Below, piece after piece: positions 26,182 to 35,003 of a stretch of 64,000 nucleotides of DNA (within the stretch, counting starts at the first letter, position 1; every line of letters begins with the position of its first letter). Made by a program: the position numbers and the translations under genes. Source of the stretch: Jeotgalibaca sp052266715 (GTDB lineage: Bacteria; Bacillota; Bacilli; Lactobacillales; Aerococcaceae); NCBI GenBank assembly GCA_052266715.1, contig JBQPRB010000005.1; one strand, written 5' to 3'. The notes under the pieces were generated by a model. The model made no database searches. It had not been told where the DNA came from and saw only the letters and a list, made by a program, of their open reading frames with translations.

Positions 26182-27345
26182 ATGAAAAGTTGTGGCGTTA
26201 TTGCAGAGTATAACCCTTTTCATAACGGCCATCGTTTCCAATTAGAAGCTGCCCGGAAAAATTCGGGAGCAGAGGTGATGGTTGTAGCGATGAGTGGCAA
26301 TTTTACACAACGCGGCGAACCGGCTATTTTCGATAAATGGCAACGTGCTAGAACGGCGCTGGAAAATGGTGCGGATCTTGTTTTGGAACAATCCATCCTC
26401 GGTAGCGTGCAGGCCACGGATTTCTTTGCCAAAGCGGGCGTACGGTTGCTTCAGCAAGTAGGATGCAACTTTATATCGTTCGGGGCGGAAAATGGTTCCT
26501 CGGATGAATTTGATGCGTTAGCGAAGCAATTGGTTGAACAACAAAGTCAAATCAATGAAAAATTCCGAGATTTACGCAATGATGGCCGGACCTATGCAGC
26601 CCAAATGAGTGATGCTATTGAAGCAGCGGTTGGGAAGGTAAACATTCATTTATCTGAACCGAATAATCAGTTGGCGCTTGCTTACTTGCAAGAAAATATT
26701 CTATACAAGCAACCGATGCAGCCCTTTGTGATTCAGCGAATGGGGGCAGGGCATAATGATCGGGATGGAGATGAATCCAAACAAGCAAGTGGCACCCATA
26801 TCCGTTCATTGCTCCTGAAAAATGATTATGGTAACCTGGATTTATGGGTTCCTGACAGTCATTTGTTGCGGAAGGGAAAAGCTATTAGTTGGGAAGATTT
26901 CTGGCCGTATTTGAAATACCAGCTCCTTATCCAGGATACAAATCAGCTGCGGAATATTTATCAAATGGAAGAGGGAATTGAGTTCCGTTTGAAAAAATTC
27001 ATTTCGGAAGCTGCGTCTTTTGCTGAATTTATGCATATGGTTAAAAATAAACGCTGGACGTGGGTAAGGTTACAAAGGCTGTGTCTTTATATTTTGCTTG
27101 GTGTGACGCGAGCAGAAGTTGAACACTATTTTAGTGAAATTCCGCCCGTAAGGATATTGGGTTTTAATGAAATCGGAAAACGTTATTTGAATCAAATAAA
27201 AAATCAAGAAACGTTTACTTTTATTACAAATATTAATAAAAAAACAGCTGAAAAATTAATCGTGGAAATTCGTAGTGATGCTGTCTATGCCTTAAAAGGT
27301 GACAAAGAGCAGAATTTCAGGCGTTCGCCAATTATTATTCTTTAA
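26182..27345 (+). CDS. tmcAL: tRNA(Met) cytidine acetate ligase TmcAL
   Basis: 387 residues from ATG 26182 (AGGAGGA upstream); the open frame extends further back inside yqeM but without a ribosome site. The N-terminal nucleotidyltransferase motif is GVIAEYNPFHNGH, then SGNFTQRGEPA and HIRSLLL. The family (formerly YlbM) makes acetyladenylate from acetate and ATP and acetylates the wobble cytidine of elongator tRNA(Met). Confidence 0.93.
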   Translation: MKSCGVIAEYNPFHNGHRFQLEAARKNSGAEVMVVAMSGNFTQRGEPAIFDKWQRARTALENGADLVLEQSILGSVQATDFFAKAGVRLLQQVGCNFISFGAENGSSDEFDALAKQLVEQQSQINEKFRDLRNDGRTYAAQMSDAIEAAVGKVNIHLSEPNNQLALAYLQENILYKQPMQPFVIQRMGAGHNDRDGDESKQASGTHIRSLLLKNDYGNLDLWVPDSHLLRKGKAISWEDFWPYLKYQLLIQDTNQLRNIYQMEEGIEFRLKKFISEAASFAEFMHMVKNKRWTWVRLQRLCLYILLGVTRAEVEHYFSEIPPVRILGFNEIGKRYLNQIKNQETFTFITNINKKTAEKLIVEIRSDAVYALKGDKEQNFRRSPIIIL

Positions 27346-27383
27346 CCTGTCAAACTTTTCATAAGGTTGTAAAGGAAAATACA

Positions 27384-27412
27384 TTGACAAACAATTTTTT
27401 CACTAGTATAAT
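27384..27412 (+). promoter_or_regulatory. consensus promoter for yceD-rpmF
   Basis: Perfect TTGACA (27384-27389), 17-nt spacer, perfect TATAAT (27407-27412), giving a strong housekeeping promoter 28 nt before the yceD start. Confidence 0.9.
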
Positions 27413-27440
27413 TCAATTTGTTATTTTAGGGGTGAAGGAA

Positions 27441-27998
27441 ATGAAGTGGACCTTAAAAGAAATCCAAGAACATCGTGGTGAACCGGTATATTTCACTGAA
27501 ATAGTAAACCGGGAAGCAGCATTGATGGAGAGGGATAAAGAAATCCTGGCAGTCTCAGATATTAAAGCAACTGGTTTTCTATTGTATGAAAATCGTTCCG
27601 TACTTGCCAATTTCCAGATCGATTACACGATCACCCTACCTTCGTCTCGTTCTTTGGAACCTGTGGAAGTAACGTTCAATGTTCCAATTTTTGAAACGTA
27701 TGTGGAAGATGAAATGAATTTTGAAGGATCGAATGATCCGGAAGATGTCATTATTCCAATTGAGGACGGTATGGTGGACTTAGTGCCAGCTATCGAAGAT
27801 AATATCTTGCTCAATATTCCAACTCAAGTTTTGAGTGAAGAAGAGCGCCAATCAAGCCACATGCCACAAGGCAGTAATTGGAGTGTTGTGACGGAAGACG
27901 ACCTCGAGCAACAAAGGGCGAAGGAAAAAGAAGAAACAATCGACCCACGTTTAGCGGGCCTGAAAGCTCTTCTGAAAGACGAAGAAAACTTAGATTGA
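27441..27998 (+). CDS. yceD: YceD family protein (DUF177)
   Basis: 185 residues from ATG 27441 (GGGGTGAAGGA upstream). Mostly beta, acidic, with the C-terminal EETIDPRLAGLKALL motif typical of DUF177 proteins. YceD members are linked to 23S rRNA metabolism and are nearly always encoded just upstream of rpmF, as here. Confidence 0.92.
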   Translation: MKWTLKEIQEHRGEPVYFTEIVNREAALMERDKEILAVSDIKATGFLLYENRSVLANFQIDYTITLPSSRSLEPVEVTFNVPIFETYVEDEMNFEGSNDPEDVIIPIEDGMVDLVPAIEDNILLNIPTQVLSEEERQSSHMPQGSNWSVVTEDDLEQQRAKEKEETIDPRLAGLKALLKDEENLD

Positions 27999-28046
27999 TG
28001 CTTGAATGTCGATAAATCGGCAAACAATACAGGGAGGTGTAAGGAA

Positions 28047-28226
28047 ATGGCAGTACCTAAAAGAAGAACATCTAAAGCACGTAAAGCAAGAAGACGTACG
28101 CACTTCAAATTGGAAATACCAGGCATGACAGCTTGCCCAAATTGTGGTGAGTTCAAAAAAAGCCATCACGTGTGTGCTTCATGCGGTCAATATGACGGCA
28201 AAGAAGTTGTTTCAAAAGAAGCTTAA
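28047..28226 (+). CDS. rpmF: 50S ribosomal protein L32
   Basis: 59 residues from ATG 28047 (AGGGAGG upstream). The N-terminus MAVPKRRTSKARKARRRTH is diagnostic. Two CxxC pairs (CPNC, CASC) show the zinc-binding form rather than the zinc-free paralogue. Confidence 0.98.
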   Translation: MAVPKRRTSKARKARRRTHFKLEIPGMTACPNCGEFKKSHHVCASCGQYDGKEVVSKEA

Positions 28227-28250
28227 TCAGCTTTCTAATCTTTCAAAAAT

Positions 28251-28283
28251 GGACCGGGGGACATTGCGTCTGCCGGCTTTTTT
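28251..28283 (+). terminator. rpmF terminator
   Basis: CCGG-GGAC / GTCT-CCGG stem with one G-G mismatch followed by CTTTTTTG. Confidence 0.75.
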
Positions 28284-28422
28284 GTGTTTATAATTTGCGA
28301 TATTCCACTTCCCAAATGAATATAAGCGGACATGTTTAACAGGTTTAGACATTAGAAGATGCAATTTAGGGCTGATTCGTTGTAAAATGAAAGTAAGATA
28401 TAATATGTGAGGAAGTGGTTGA

Positions 28423-28800
28423 GTGAACAATTTTGATTTATTCGAAATATTTTTATACGTTTTTCCGATTATACAAATCGTCCTTATTCAATTATTTTTC
28501 AGGCCGTATCTCCAATACAAGGATTATTTTAGGTTGTCGGTGGCAGATACCCTCATCCCCATTCTTTTGGTTGGTATTCATATTCTCAGTGTTCGTTGGC
28601 TAGCGTTCAGTTTGCTCCCTTATTATTTGTTTGCGATATTTTCGTTAGGATTAGTCCTGGCCCTTTATTTTGAAAAATCCGCATATCAATTCTCTAAAGG
28701 GAAAGTTTTTTCAATCATTATGAAAGCAGCCTTTGTGGTTGGGTTTGTAATGTACTATATTATTGTAATTGCACGCTTGATACAGTTAGCGCGCGGTTAA
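28423..28800 (+). CDS. DUF3397 family membrane protein
   Basis: 125 residues from GTG 28423, made of four hydrophobic segments (about 8-28, 43-63, 67-85, 98-120) with no polar domain. Size and topology match the DUF3397 family found upstream of mraZ in many lactic acid bacteria. The function is unknown. It is separated by 19 nt from the next glycosyltransferase gene, suggesting co-transcription. Confidence 0.8.
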   Translation: MNNFDLFEIFLYVFPIIQIVLIQLFFRPYLQYKDYFRLSVADTLIPILLVGIHILSVRWLAFSLLPYYLFAIFSLGLVLALYFEKSAYQFSKGKVFSIIMKAAFVVGFVMYYIIVIARLIQLARG

Positions 28801-28819
28801 CTTTAGGAGGAGGGTTAGA

Positions 28820-29851
28820 GTGAAAGTACTGTTGTATTCTGAAGGGTTGCGTTTAATAGAAAACTCAGGGCTTGGAAAGGCAATCGAGCACCAAAAAACA
28901 GCACTCGATTCTGCCGGCATCCCCTACACGATCGAGTCAAAGGATGAATTTGACTTGGTCCATATCAATACTTATTTTCCAAAATCCTTATTATTCGCCC
29001 GTAAAATGAAAAGAAAAGGTATCCCAGTCGTCTATCATGCCCACTCTACGGAGCAGGATTTTCGGAATTCATTCCGCTTTTCAAATGTGTTAGCGCCTTA
29101 TTTTGAAAAATGGATTGTTCACTGTTATAACCAAGGTGATGTTGTTGTGACCCCAACCCAGTATTCAAAAGATTTATTGGAACAGTCCGGGGTTAAGCCT
29201 CCTATTTATCCCATTTCCAATGGTATTGACCTGAGTTATTATGAAACAACTCCTAAAATGAGACAAACTTTCCGGGAAACGTATCACTATACAGAAGAGG
29301 ATAAAGTGGTAATGGCGGTTGGGCATTATATCAAGAGAAAAGGTATTTTAGATTTTGTCGCTTTAGCAAAACGTTTACCCCAAGTTAAGTTTATCTGGTT
29401 TGGATATACCAGTATGATGGAAATTCCCCGAGAAATCCAAGAAGCCGTAAAAACGAAATTACCTAACCTGGTTTTTGCTGGATATGTTCCCGCCGAAGAG
29501 TTGCGTAACGCTTACGCCGGCTCTGATTTATTTCTGTTCCCCACTTATGAAGAGACGGAAGGCATTGTCCTCTTGGAAGCTCTGGCGATGAAACAAAATG
29601 TTTTGCTTCGTGATATTCCTATTTATAAAGAATACGAGGATCAAAAGCATGTCTATAAAGCACGGAATGTTGAGGGATTTGAAAAAATTATTGAAAAACT
29701 TTTCAATAAAGAAATTCCGACACTGGTTGATCAAGGCTTTGCTGAGGTAAAAAAACGTGATATCACATATGTTGGCAAACAATTGGCAGCACTTTATGTC
29801 CACGTACTCGCTCAAAATGAAGAAGTATTGGGAAATGGCCCCACCACGTAA
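28820..29851 (+). CDS. GT4 glycosyltransferase, probable glycolipid-extending enzyme (CpoA/BgsA-like)
   Basis: 343 residues. MKVLLYSEGLRLIENSGLGKAIEHQ and HINTYFPKS are characteristic of the streptococcal CpoA / enterococcal BgsA group; the donor site is PTYEETEGIVLLEALA (about 236-251). By analogy it adds the second hexose to monoglucosyl-diacylglycerol, using the product of the GT4 at 17068. There is no transmembrane segment; membrane association is expected through basic surface. The sugar specificity is inferred. Confidence 0.78.
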   Translation: MKVLLYSEGLRLIENSGLGKAIEHQKTALDSAGIPYTIESKDEFDLVHINTYFPKSLLFARKMKRKGIPVVYHAHSTEQDFRNSFRFSNVLAPYFEKWIVHCYNQGDVVVTPTQYSKDLLEQSGVKPPIYPISNGIDLSYYETTPKMRQTFRETYHYTEEDKVVMAVGHYIKRKGILDFVALAKRLPQVKFIWFGYTSMMEIPREIQEAVKTKLPNLVFAGYVPAEELRNAYAGSDLFLFPTYEETEGIVLLEALAMKQNVLLRDIPIYKEYEDQKHVYKARNVEGFEKIIEKLFNKEIPTLVDQGFAEVKKRDITYVGKQLAALYVHVLAQNEEVLGNGPTT

Positions 29852-29887
29852 GCAACCACTCTTAAACACCGCTGATATGCATTTTAT

Positions 29888-29931
29888 AAAGCAACTTCGA
29901 GTTTTATTGACTCAGAGTTGCTTTTTTTTGT
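29888..29931 (+). terminator. terminator before mraZ
   Basis: AAAGCAACT / AGTTGCTTT arms with an inner AGT/ACT stem, then a run of T. Confidence 0.82.
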
Positions 29932-29949
29932 TAATTTTTAGATAATTGG

Positions 29950-29978
29950 TGGTGAGAAGTGGGGGATTGTGGTAGACT
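29950..29978 (+). promoter_or_regulatory. MraZ box in the dcw promoter
   Basis: Three direct repeats TGGTG, TGGGG and TGGTA start at 29950, 29960 and 29970, exactly 10 bp apart with 5-nt gaps. This is the arrangement known for the autorepressor MraZ. The third overlaps a possible -10, TAGACT (29973-29978). No good -35 at 17 nt was seen, so the promoter itself is less sure than the operator. Confidence 0.7.
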
Positions 29979-30010
29979 AAAAACAAGTTGGAGGATTGGG
30001 GTGATTTCTC

Positions 30011-30442
30011 ATGCTAATGGGTGAATACAAGCACAATATGGATGCTAAAGGCCGTATCATCATGCCAGCTAAATTCCGTGAAGAGTTAGGTGCACGTTTT
30101 ATCCTGACCAGGGGATTGGACGGCTGTTTGTTTGGCTACCCGATGGCGCAATGGGAAATACTCGAAGAAAAAATGAAAAACCTCCCTCTGGCTAAAAAAG
30201 ATGCCCGCGCTTTTGTACGTTTTTTCTACTCTGCCGCAATAGAAGCGGAGATTGATAAACAAGGGCGAATCAATATTCCTAAAAATTTAGTAGATTACGC
30301 AAAGATTGAAAAAGAATGTCGCGTTGTCGGTGTTTCAGATCGCATTGAGATTTGGAGCAGTGATAAATGGGAAGCTTTCGCTGAAGAGGCTGAAGAGACA
30401 TTTGAAGATATTGCTGAAAATATGATTGACTTTGGATTGTAG
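30011..30442 (+). CDS. mraZ: transcriptional regulator MraZ
   Basis: 143 residues starting MLMGEYKHNMDAKGR, with two SpoVT/AbrB-like beta domains (DAKGRIIMPAKFRE near 10-23 and DKQGRINIPKNL near 82-93). It forms ring oligomers and represses the division and wall cluster, including its own promoter. First gene of the cluster; rsmH follows by 10 nt. Confidence 0.97.
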   Translation: MLMGEYKHNMDAKGRIIMPAKFREELGARFILTRGLDGCLFGYPMAQWEILEEKMKNLPLAKKDARAFVRFFYSAAIEAEIDKQGRINIPKNLVDYAKIEKECRVVGVSDRIEIWSSDKWEAFAEEAEETFEDIAENMIDFGL

Positions 30443-30452
30443 GTGGAAAAGA

Positions 30453-31412
30453 ATGTCAGAATTTGAACATTATAGTGTGCTGTTGGATGAGTCTATCGAG
30501 GGCTTAGCAATCAAACCTGATGGGGTATATGTTGATTGTACCCTTGGTGGTGCTGGTCACAGCCGTAAGATACTTGAAAAATTAAGTTCCGAAGGTCATT
30601 TGTATGCATTTGACCAGGACCGTGTAGCTATTGAAAATGCTGAAAAAGAATTAAAATCATATATTGAAAAAGGGCAAGTAACCCTTATAAAATCAAATTT
30701 CCGTCATATTAAAGAAGAACTCGCAGACCGAAATGTCTTTGGTGTGGACGGTATTTTATATGACTTGGGTGTTTCTTCCCCACAGTTGGATGAAGCAGAA
30801 CGCGGTTTTAGTTACCGTTTTGATGCTGCTTTGGATATGCGGATGGACCAAGACCAAACGTTGACAGCGTATACAGTCGTAAACGAATGGCCCTATGAAC
30901 AATTAGTGAAAATATTTTATCGCTACGGCGAAGAAAAATTCTCGAAACAAATTGCCCGTCGCATAGAAAAATTGAGAGCTGAGAAGCCAATCGAAACAAC
31001 AGGAGAATTAGTTGATATCATCCGTGATAGCATCCCAGCCCCTGCCAGAAGAAAAGGCGGGCATCCTGGAAAACGAATTTTTCAGGCCTTACGTATCGCC
31101 GTAAACGATGAACTTGACGCAATATCAGACTCGCTGGAAGATGCACTGGAACTCTTAAACATTGGTGGACGAATTAGTGTCATTACTTTCCAATCTTTAG
31201 AGGACCGCATTGTGAAGACCATGTTTAAAGAAGCGTCTTCAAAAGAAGATATTCCCGCAAACTTGCCGCTCCTTCCATCGGAAATGGAACCGGATTATAA
31301 ATTGGTTAACCGGAAGCCTATTCTACCAAGCGACCAAGAACTAGACGAAAATAGACGTTCGCAAAGCTCCAAATTACGTGTGATTGAACGCCGACATAAA
31401 TCAGATAAATAA
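30453..31412 (+). CDS. rsmH: 16S rRNA (cytosine(1402)-N(4))-methyltransferase
   Basis: 319 residues from ATG 30453 (AGGTGG upstream). The SAM motif is CTLGGAGHS, followed by DLGVSSPQLD, RGFSYRFDAALDMRMD and HPGKRIFQALRIAVN, all RsmH hallmarks. It methylates C1402 in the ribosomal P-site. Confidence 0.97.
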   Translation: MSEFEHYSVLLDESIEGLAIKPDGVYVDCTLGGAGHSRKILEKLSSEGHLYAFDQDRVAIENAEKELKSYIEKGQVTLIKSNFRHIKEELADRNVFGVDGILYDLGVSSPQLDEAERGFSYRFDAALDMRMDQDQTLTAYTVVNEWPYEQLVKIFYRYGEEKFSKQIARRIEKLRAEKPIETTGELVDIIRDSIPAPARRKGGHPGKRIFQALRIAVNDELDAISDSLEDALELLNIGGRISVITFQSLEDRIVKTMFKEASSKEDIPANLPLLPSEMEPDYKLVNRKPILPSDQELDENRRSQSSKLRVIERRHKSDK

Positions 31413-31437
31413 TTGAAATCAGAAAGGAGTGTAGTCT

Positions 31438-31821
31438 GTGGCAACTCCAGAATATGCTAAAGATTTGTTTGACCAAGCGATAGAGGTTCAAAACCCCCAT
31501 CCCCAGCAGATACCATATTCCCCAGCCGTTTCTGAGCCGAAAATCAAAACGCGTCCTTTGGCCAAAGAAATCGCTACCTTGGCGGTAATCCTGTTTACAG
31601 CACTTATTCTCGTTTTTTCTAGTTTGATTACCCAGGTAACGATTTCAAACCAAAGCAGACAACTACAGGACTTGCAGGACCATAACATGATCGTTTCAAC
31701 GGAGAATGACAACTTAAGTCAAGAAGTCCAAGAACTATCACGTTACAATCGGATTATGGAAATTGCAGAATCAATGGGTTTGGAAATGAATGAAGCTAAT
31801 GTGAGGAATGTAACACGATGA
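31438..31821 (+). CDS. ftsL: cell division protein FtsL
   Basis: 127 residues from GTG 31438 (AGAAAGGAG upstream). It has a cytoplasmic tail (1-42), one membrane helix (about 43-65) and an extracytoplasmic coiled coil (about 68-110) rich in heptad leucines. It complexes with DivIB and DivIC in the septal machinery. It overlaps the pbp gene by 4 nt. Confidence 0.9.
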   Translation: MATPEYAKDLFDQAIEVQNPHPQQIPYSPAVSEPKIKTRPLAKEIATLAVILFTALILVFSSLITQVTISNQSRQLQDLQDHNMIVSTENDNLSQEVQELSRYNRIMEIAESMGLEMNEANVRNVTR

Positions 31822-33968
31822 AGAACCAAAACAATCCACAAAAAAATAGACGCAACATGACGCGTGTGATGATGCTTCTGACTGGATTGGTGTTCCTCCT
31901 GTTTGTTTTTCGTTTTACATTTATCATGATGACAAAAACGGTAAATGGTGAAAACTTAAGTGAACGGATCGATGACTTGTATACCAGGAGTAGTATTCTA
32001 CCTGCAAAAAGAGGGGCCATCTATGATATTGGTGGCAATCCGATTGCTCTAGATGCTACTTCTTATTCGTTAATCGGCGTTTTGACCGACAAATGGAGTG
32101 AAGATGAGGATACACCTAATCACATTGTTGATAAAGAAAAGACAGCAGAAGCATTGGCGAAACATATCGATATGAGTCGGGAAGAAATCCTGCGAATCAT
32201 TAGCCAACCAAATGTTGACCAAGTTGAATTTGGTATGGCCGGTTCAGATTTATCTTATGGGGTCAAACTGAAAATTGAAGAAGAAAAATTACCAGGAATT
32301 GTTTTTGAAGAAACGCCGTCGCGTCTCTATCCGAATGGGGTTTTTGCATCTCATCTAGTAGGCTATGCCACTATTGATGAAAAAGCTAAAACAGAAGGTG
32401 AAGCCGTTTTGACGGGACAAATGGGTGTTGAAGAAGCTTACAATGAAATCCTTAAAGGGGTGGACGGAGAAGTTATTCAACAACAAGATTCCTTGGGGTA
32501 TGCATTACCGGGTGAAGAGATGGTCGTAGATGAACCGACAGATGGAAAAGACATTTATCTAACTTTAGATCGTCGGCTACAAACTTATCTGGAATCCTTA
32601 ATGACAAAAGTATATGAAGAAGCAGAACCGGAATCAATGGTTGCCATGCTGGTTGATCCAAAAACCGGTGCTATTATGGCTGCAACGCAAAGACCTACCT
32701 TTAACGCTACCACCATGGAAGGAATTGACCTTAAATGGCAAAATCTGTTAGTGGAAGAAACCTTTGAACCAGGCTCCACTTTTAAGGTTTTGACCGTGGC
32801 AGCAGCTGTTGAAGAGGGCATATTTAATCCGAATGCGACTTATCAGTCCGGTTCAATCGCAGTTGAAGGCGGCATTATTTCAGACTATAACAAGATTGGT
32901 TGGGGCGAAATTTCTTATCTGGAAGGATTTGCAAGGTCAAGTAACGTGGCGGTTGTAAAGCTAATCGAACAGATGGGTTTTGATGTTTGGGAATCTTACA
33001 TGAAAGCTTTTGGGATTACAACGCCTACTGACTCTGGCTTAGCAAATGAAGCAGTGGGAAGTTACAACTATAATTACCCTCTTGAGAAGGCCAATACTTC
33101 TTTTGGACAAGGCGTAACCATAACACCTTTCCAATTGGTTCAAGCCTTTACTGCAATTGCAAACGATGGAAAAATGATGAAATTACATTACATTGATAAA
33201 ATCGTGGACCCAAAAACGGGTGAAGTTAAAAAAACAGAACCTGAAGAAGTATCATCACCGATATCAAAAGAAACGGCCGATACAGTTTTGAAATATTTGA
33301 CTGAAGTTGTCTATGCGGATTATGGGACAGCGTCCGCTTACCAAATTGACAACGCAAAAGTTGGTGTGAAAACCGGTACAGCTGAATTGGTTAATCCTGA
33401 CTCTGGGCACTATTATACTGGCACTTATGAATATCTTTACTCGACTGTAGGTTTTGCACCGATTGAAGATCCCGAATATATTCTGTACGTTACTTTAAAA
33501 TTGCCTAAAAATAATGAACAAAAATTATTTGTCGATTATTTATCGGATGTCTTCAATCCTTTGATGACCCGGGCGATTTCCTATGCAGAACTCGGTGAGA
33601 GTACAAGTGAAGATAAAGTAGAAATAGAAATTCCCATGGTGACAAATATGAATAAAACGGAAGCGGTCGAGCAGCTTCAAGCTAATGGGTTTAGTGCCAT
33701 CACAGTCATCGGGAACGGGAGTCGTGTTGTCCAACAATATCCAGTCGAAGATACCACTTCAATTCTAAATCAAAGAATTATTTTGATGACGGAAGGTGCC
33801 ATGACGATGCCGGATATCCGTGGTTGGTCGAAGGATGATGTATTAAAAATCTCTGAAGTGACTGGTGTGACATTTGAATTCGAGGGAGAAGGATATGTCG
33901 TCCATCAATTCTTAAATCAAGGATCAGTTTTAAATCCTGAAGATTCGGTTAAAATCATTTTAGAATAA
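31818..33968 (+). CDS. pbpX: PASTA-containing class B penicillin-binding protein (PBP2x type)
   Basis: 716 residues. It has an N-terminal signal anchor (about 14-37) and a dimerisation domain with RGAIYD. The transpeptidase domain carries SxxK as STFK (about 312), SxN as SSN (about 374) and KTG as KTGTAE (about 517). Two C-terminal PASTA repeats follow (about 605-716). It crosslinks septal peptidoglycan. Position after ftsL is the normal one for PBP2x/FtsI. Confidence 0.93.
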   Translation: MKNQNNPQKNRRNMTRVMMLLTGLVFLLFVFRFTFIMMTKTVNGENLSERIDDLYTRSSILPAKRGAIYDIGGNPIALDATSYSLIGVLTDKWSEDEDTPNHIVDKEKTAEALAKHIDMSREEILRIISQPNVDQVEFGMAGSDLSYGVKLKIEEEKLPGIVFEETPSRLYPNGVFASHLVGYATIDEKAKTEGEAVLTGQMGVEEAYNEILKGVDGEVIQQQDSLGYALPGEEMVVDEPTDGKDIYLTLDRRLQTYLESLMTKVYEEAEPESMVAMLVDPKTGAIMAATQRPTFNATTMEGIDLKWQNLLVEETFEPGSTFKVLTVAAAVEEGIFNPNATYQSGSIAVEGGIISDYNKIGWGEISYLEGFARSSNVAVVKLIEQMGFDVWESYMKAFGITTPTDSGLANEAVGSYNYNYPLEKANTSFGQGVTITPFQLVQAFTAIANDGKMMKLHYIDKIVDPKTGEVKKTEPEEVSSPISKETADTVLKYLTEVVYADYGTASAYQIDNAKVGVKTGTAELVNPDSGHYYTGTYEYLYSTVGFAPIEDPEYILYVTLKLPKNNEQKLFVDYLSDVFNPLMTRAISYAELGESTSEDKVEIEIPMVTNMNKTEAVEQLQANGFSAITVIGNGSRVVQQYPVEDTTSILNQRIILMTEGAMTMPDIRGWSKDDVLKISEVTGVTFEFEGEGYVVHQFLNQGSVLNPEDSVKIILE

Positions 33969-34024
33969 ACAACGATAAGCTATAATGCTTAGGATAATTA
34001 CATTAAAAACGAGGAGGAATCGGT

Positions 34025-34990
34025 ATGCAATGGACCGAAATGCTTTTACCGTTAGCATTTAGTTTTGCGTTGACGATCAGTATCATGCCTATCTTTATTG
34101 GCTATTTGAAAATGCGCCAATTTGGGCAAACAACACGTGAAGAGGGGCCTTTATGGCATGAAGTCAAGAGTGGTACGCCAACCATGGGTGGGGTCATCTT
34201 TATATTAGCAGCTGCCCTTATCTTGATTGGGATGGCTCTTTGGAAAGATGTCTTTAATTTCACGACAATGATGCTACTGTTCGTCCTTTTATTCTTTGCA
34301 TTAATTGGATTTTGGGATGATTTTATTAAAGTATTCAAGAAACAAAATGAGGGTTTAACTTCCAGGCAAAAATTTATGGCACAGTTAGTTGGCTCAGCAA
34401 TATTTGTGCTCTTGTTTTCCCTGAGTGGCGCAGACCCAGTCATCACATTACCATTTATTGGGGACGTTCAAAACTGGGTGTTATTTACTGTTTTCACCAT
34501 GATTTGGATTACCGGCTTTTCCAATGCCGTTAACCTAACAGATGGACTAGATGGTTTGGTTGCTGGAACCGCAACGATTGCTTACAGCGCTTATGCTTAT
34601 ATCGCTTATCTACAAAATCAACTTGAGGTTTTGTTATTTTGTTTAGTCATTATCGGTGGATTGGTTGGCTTTTTCTTCTTCAATAAGAAACCAGCCAAAA
34701 TTTTCATGGGTGATGTCGGTTCGCTTGCTCTGGGAGCAAGTTTAGCAGTTGTTGCTTTAGCCCTTCGACAAGAATGGAGTTTGTTGCTTATCGGTCTGGT
34801 GTTTGTTATCGAAACCGCCAGTGTGATTTTGCAAGTCACTTCATTTAAATTGAGAGGTAAGCGAATTTTCAAGATGAGCCCGATTCATCATCACTTTGAA
34901 ATGAGTGGTTGGAGTGAATGGCGCGTAGTCATCACTTTCTGGCTGGTCGGTTTAGTAGCAGCAATCATTGGTCTGTTGACAGTTGTTTGA
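34025..34990 (+). CDS. mraY: phospho-N-acetylmuramoyl-pentapeptide transferase
   Basis: 321 residues with about ten membrane helices. Conserved cytoplasmic motifs include GTPTMGG (about 51), DGLDGL (about 175) and MSPIHHHFE (about 285), the catalytic and nucleotide-binding loops. It forms lipid I from UDP-MurNAc-pentapeptide and undecaprenyl phosphate. murD follows by 13 nt. Confidence 0.97.
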   Translation: MQWTEMLLPLAFSFALTISIMPIFIGYLKMRQFGQTTREEGPLWHEVKSGTPTMGGVIFILAAALILIGMALWKDVFNFTTMMLLFVLLFFALIGFWDDFIKVFKKQNEGLTSRQKFMAQLVGSAIFVLLFSLSGADPVITLPFIGDVQNWVLFTVFTMIWITGFSNAVNLTDGLDGLVAGTATIAYSAYAYIAYLQNQLEVLLFCLVIIGGLVGFFFFNKKPAKIFMGDVGSLALGASLAVVALALRQEWSLLLIGLVFVIETASVILQVTSFKLRGKRIFKMSPIHHHFEMSGWSEWRVVITFWLVGLVAAIIGLLTVV

Positions 34991-35003
34991 TGGAGGAAAT
35001 CAT

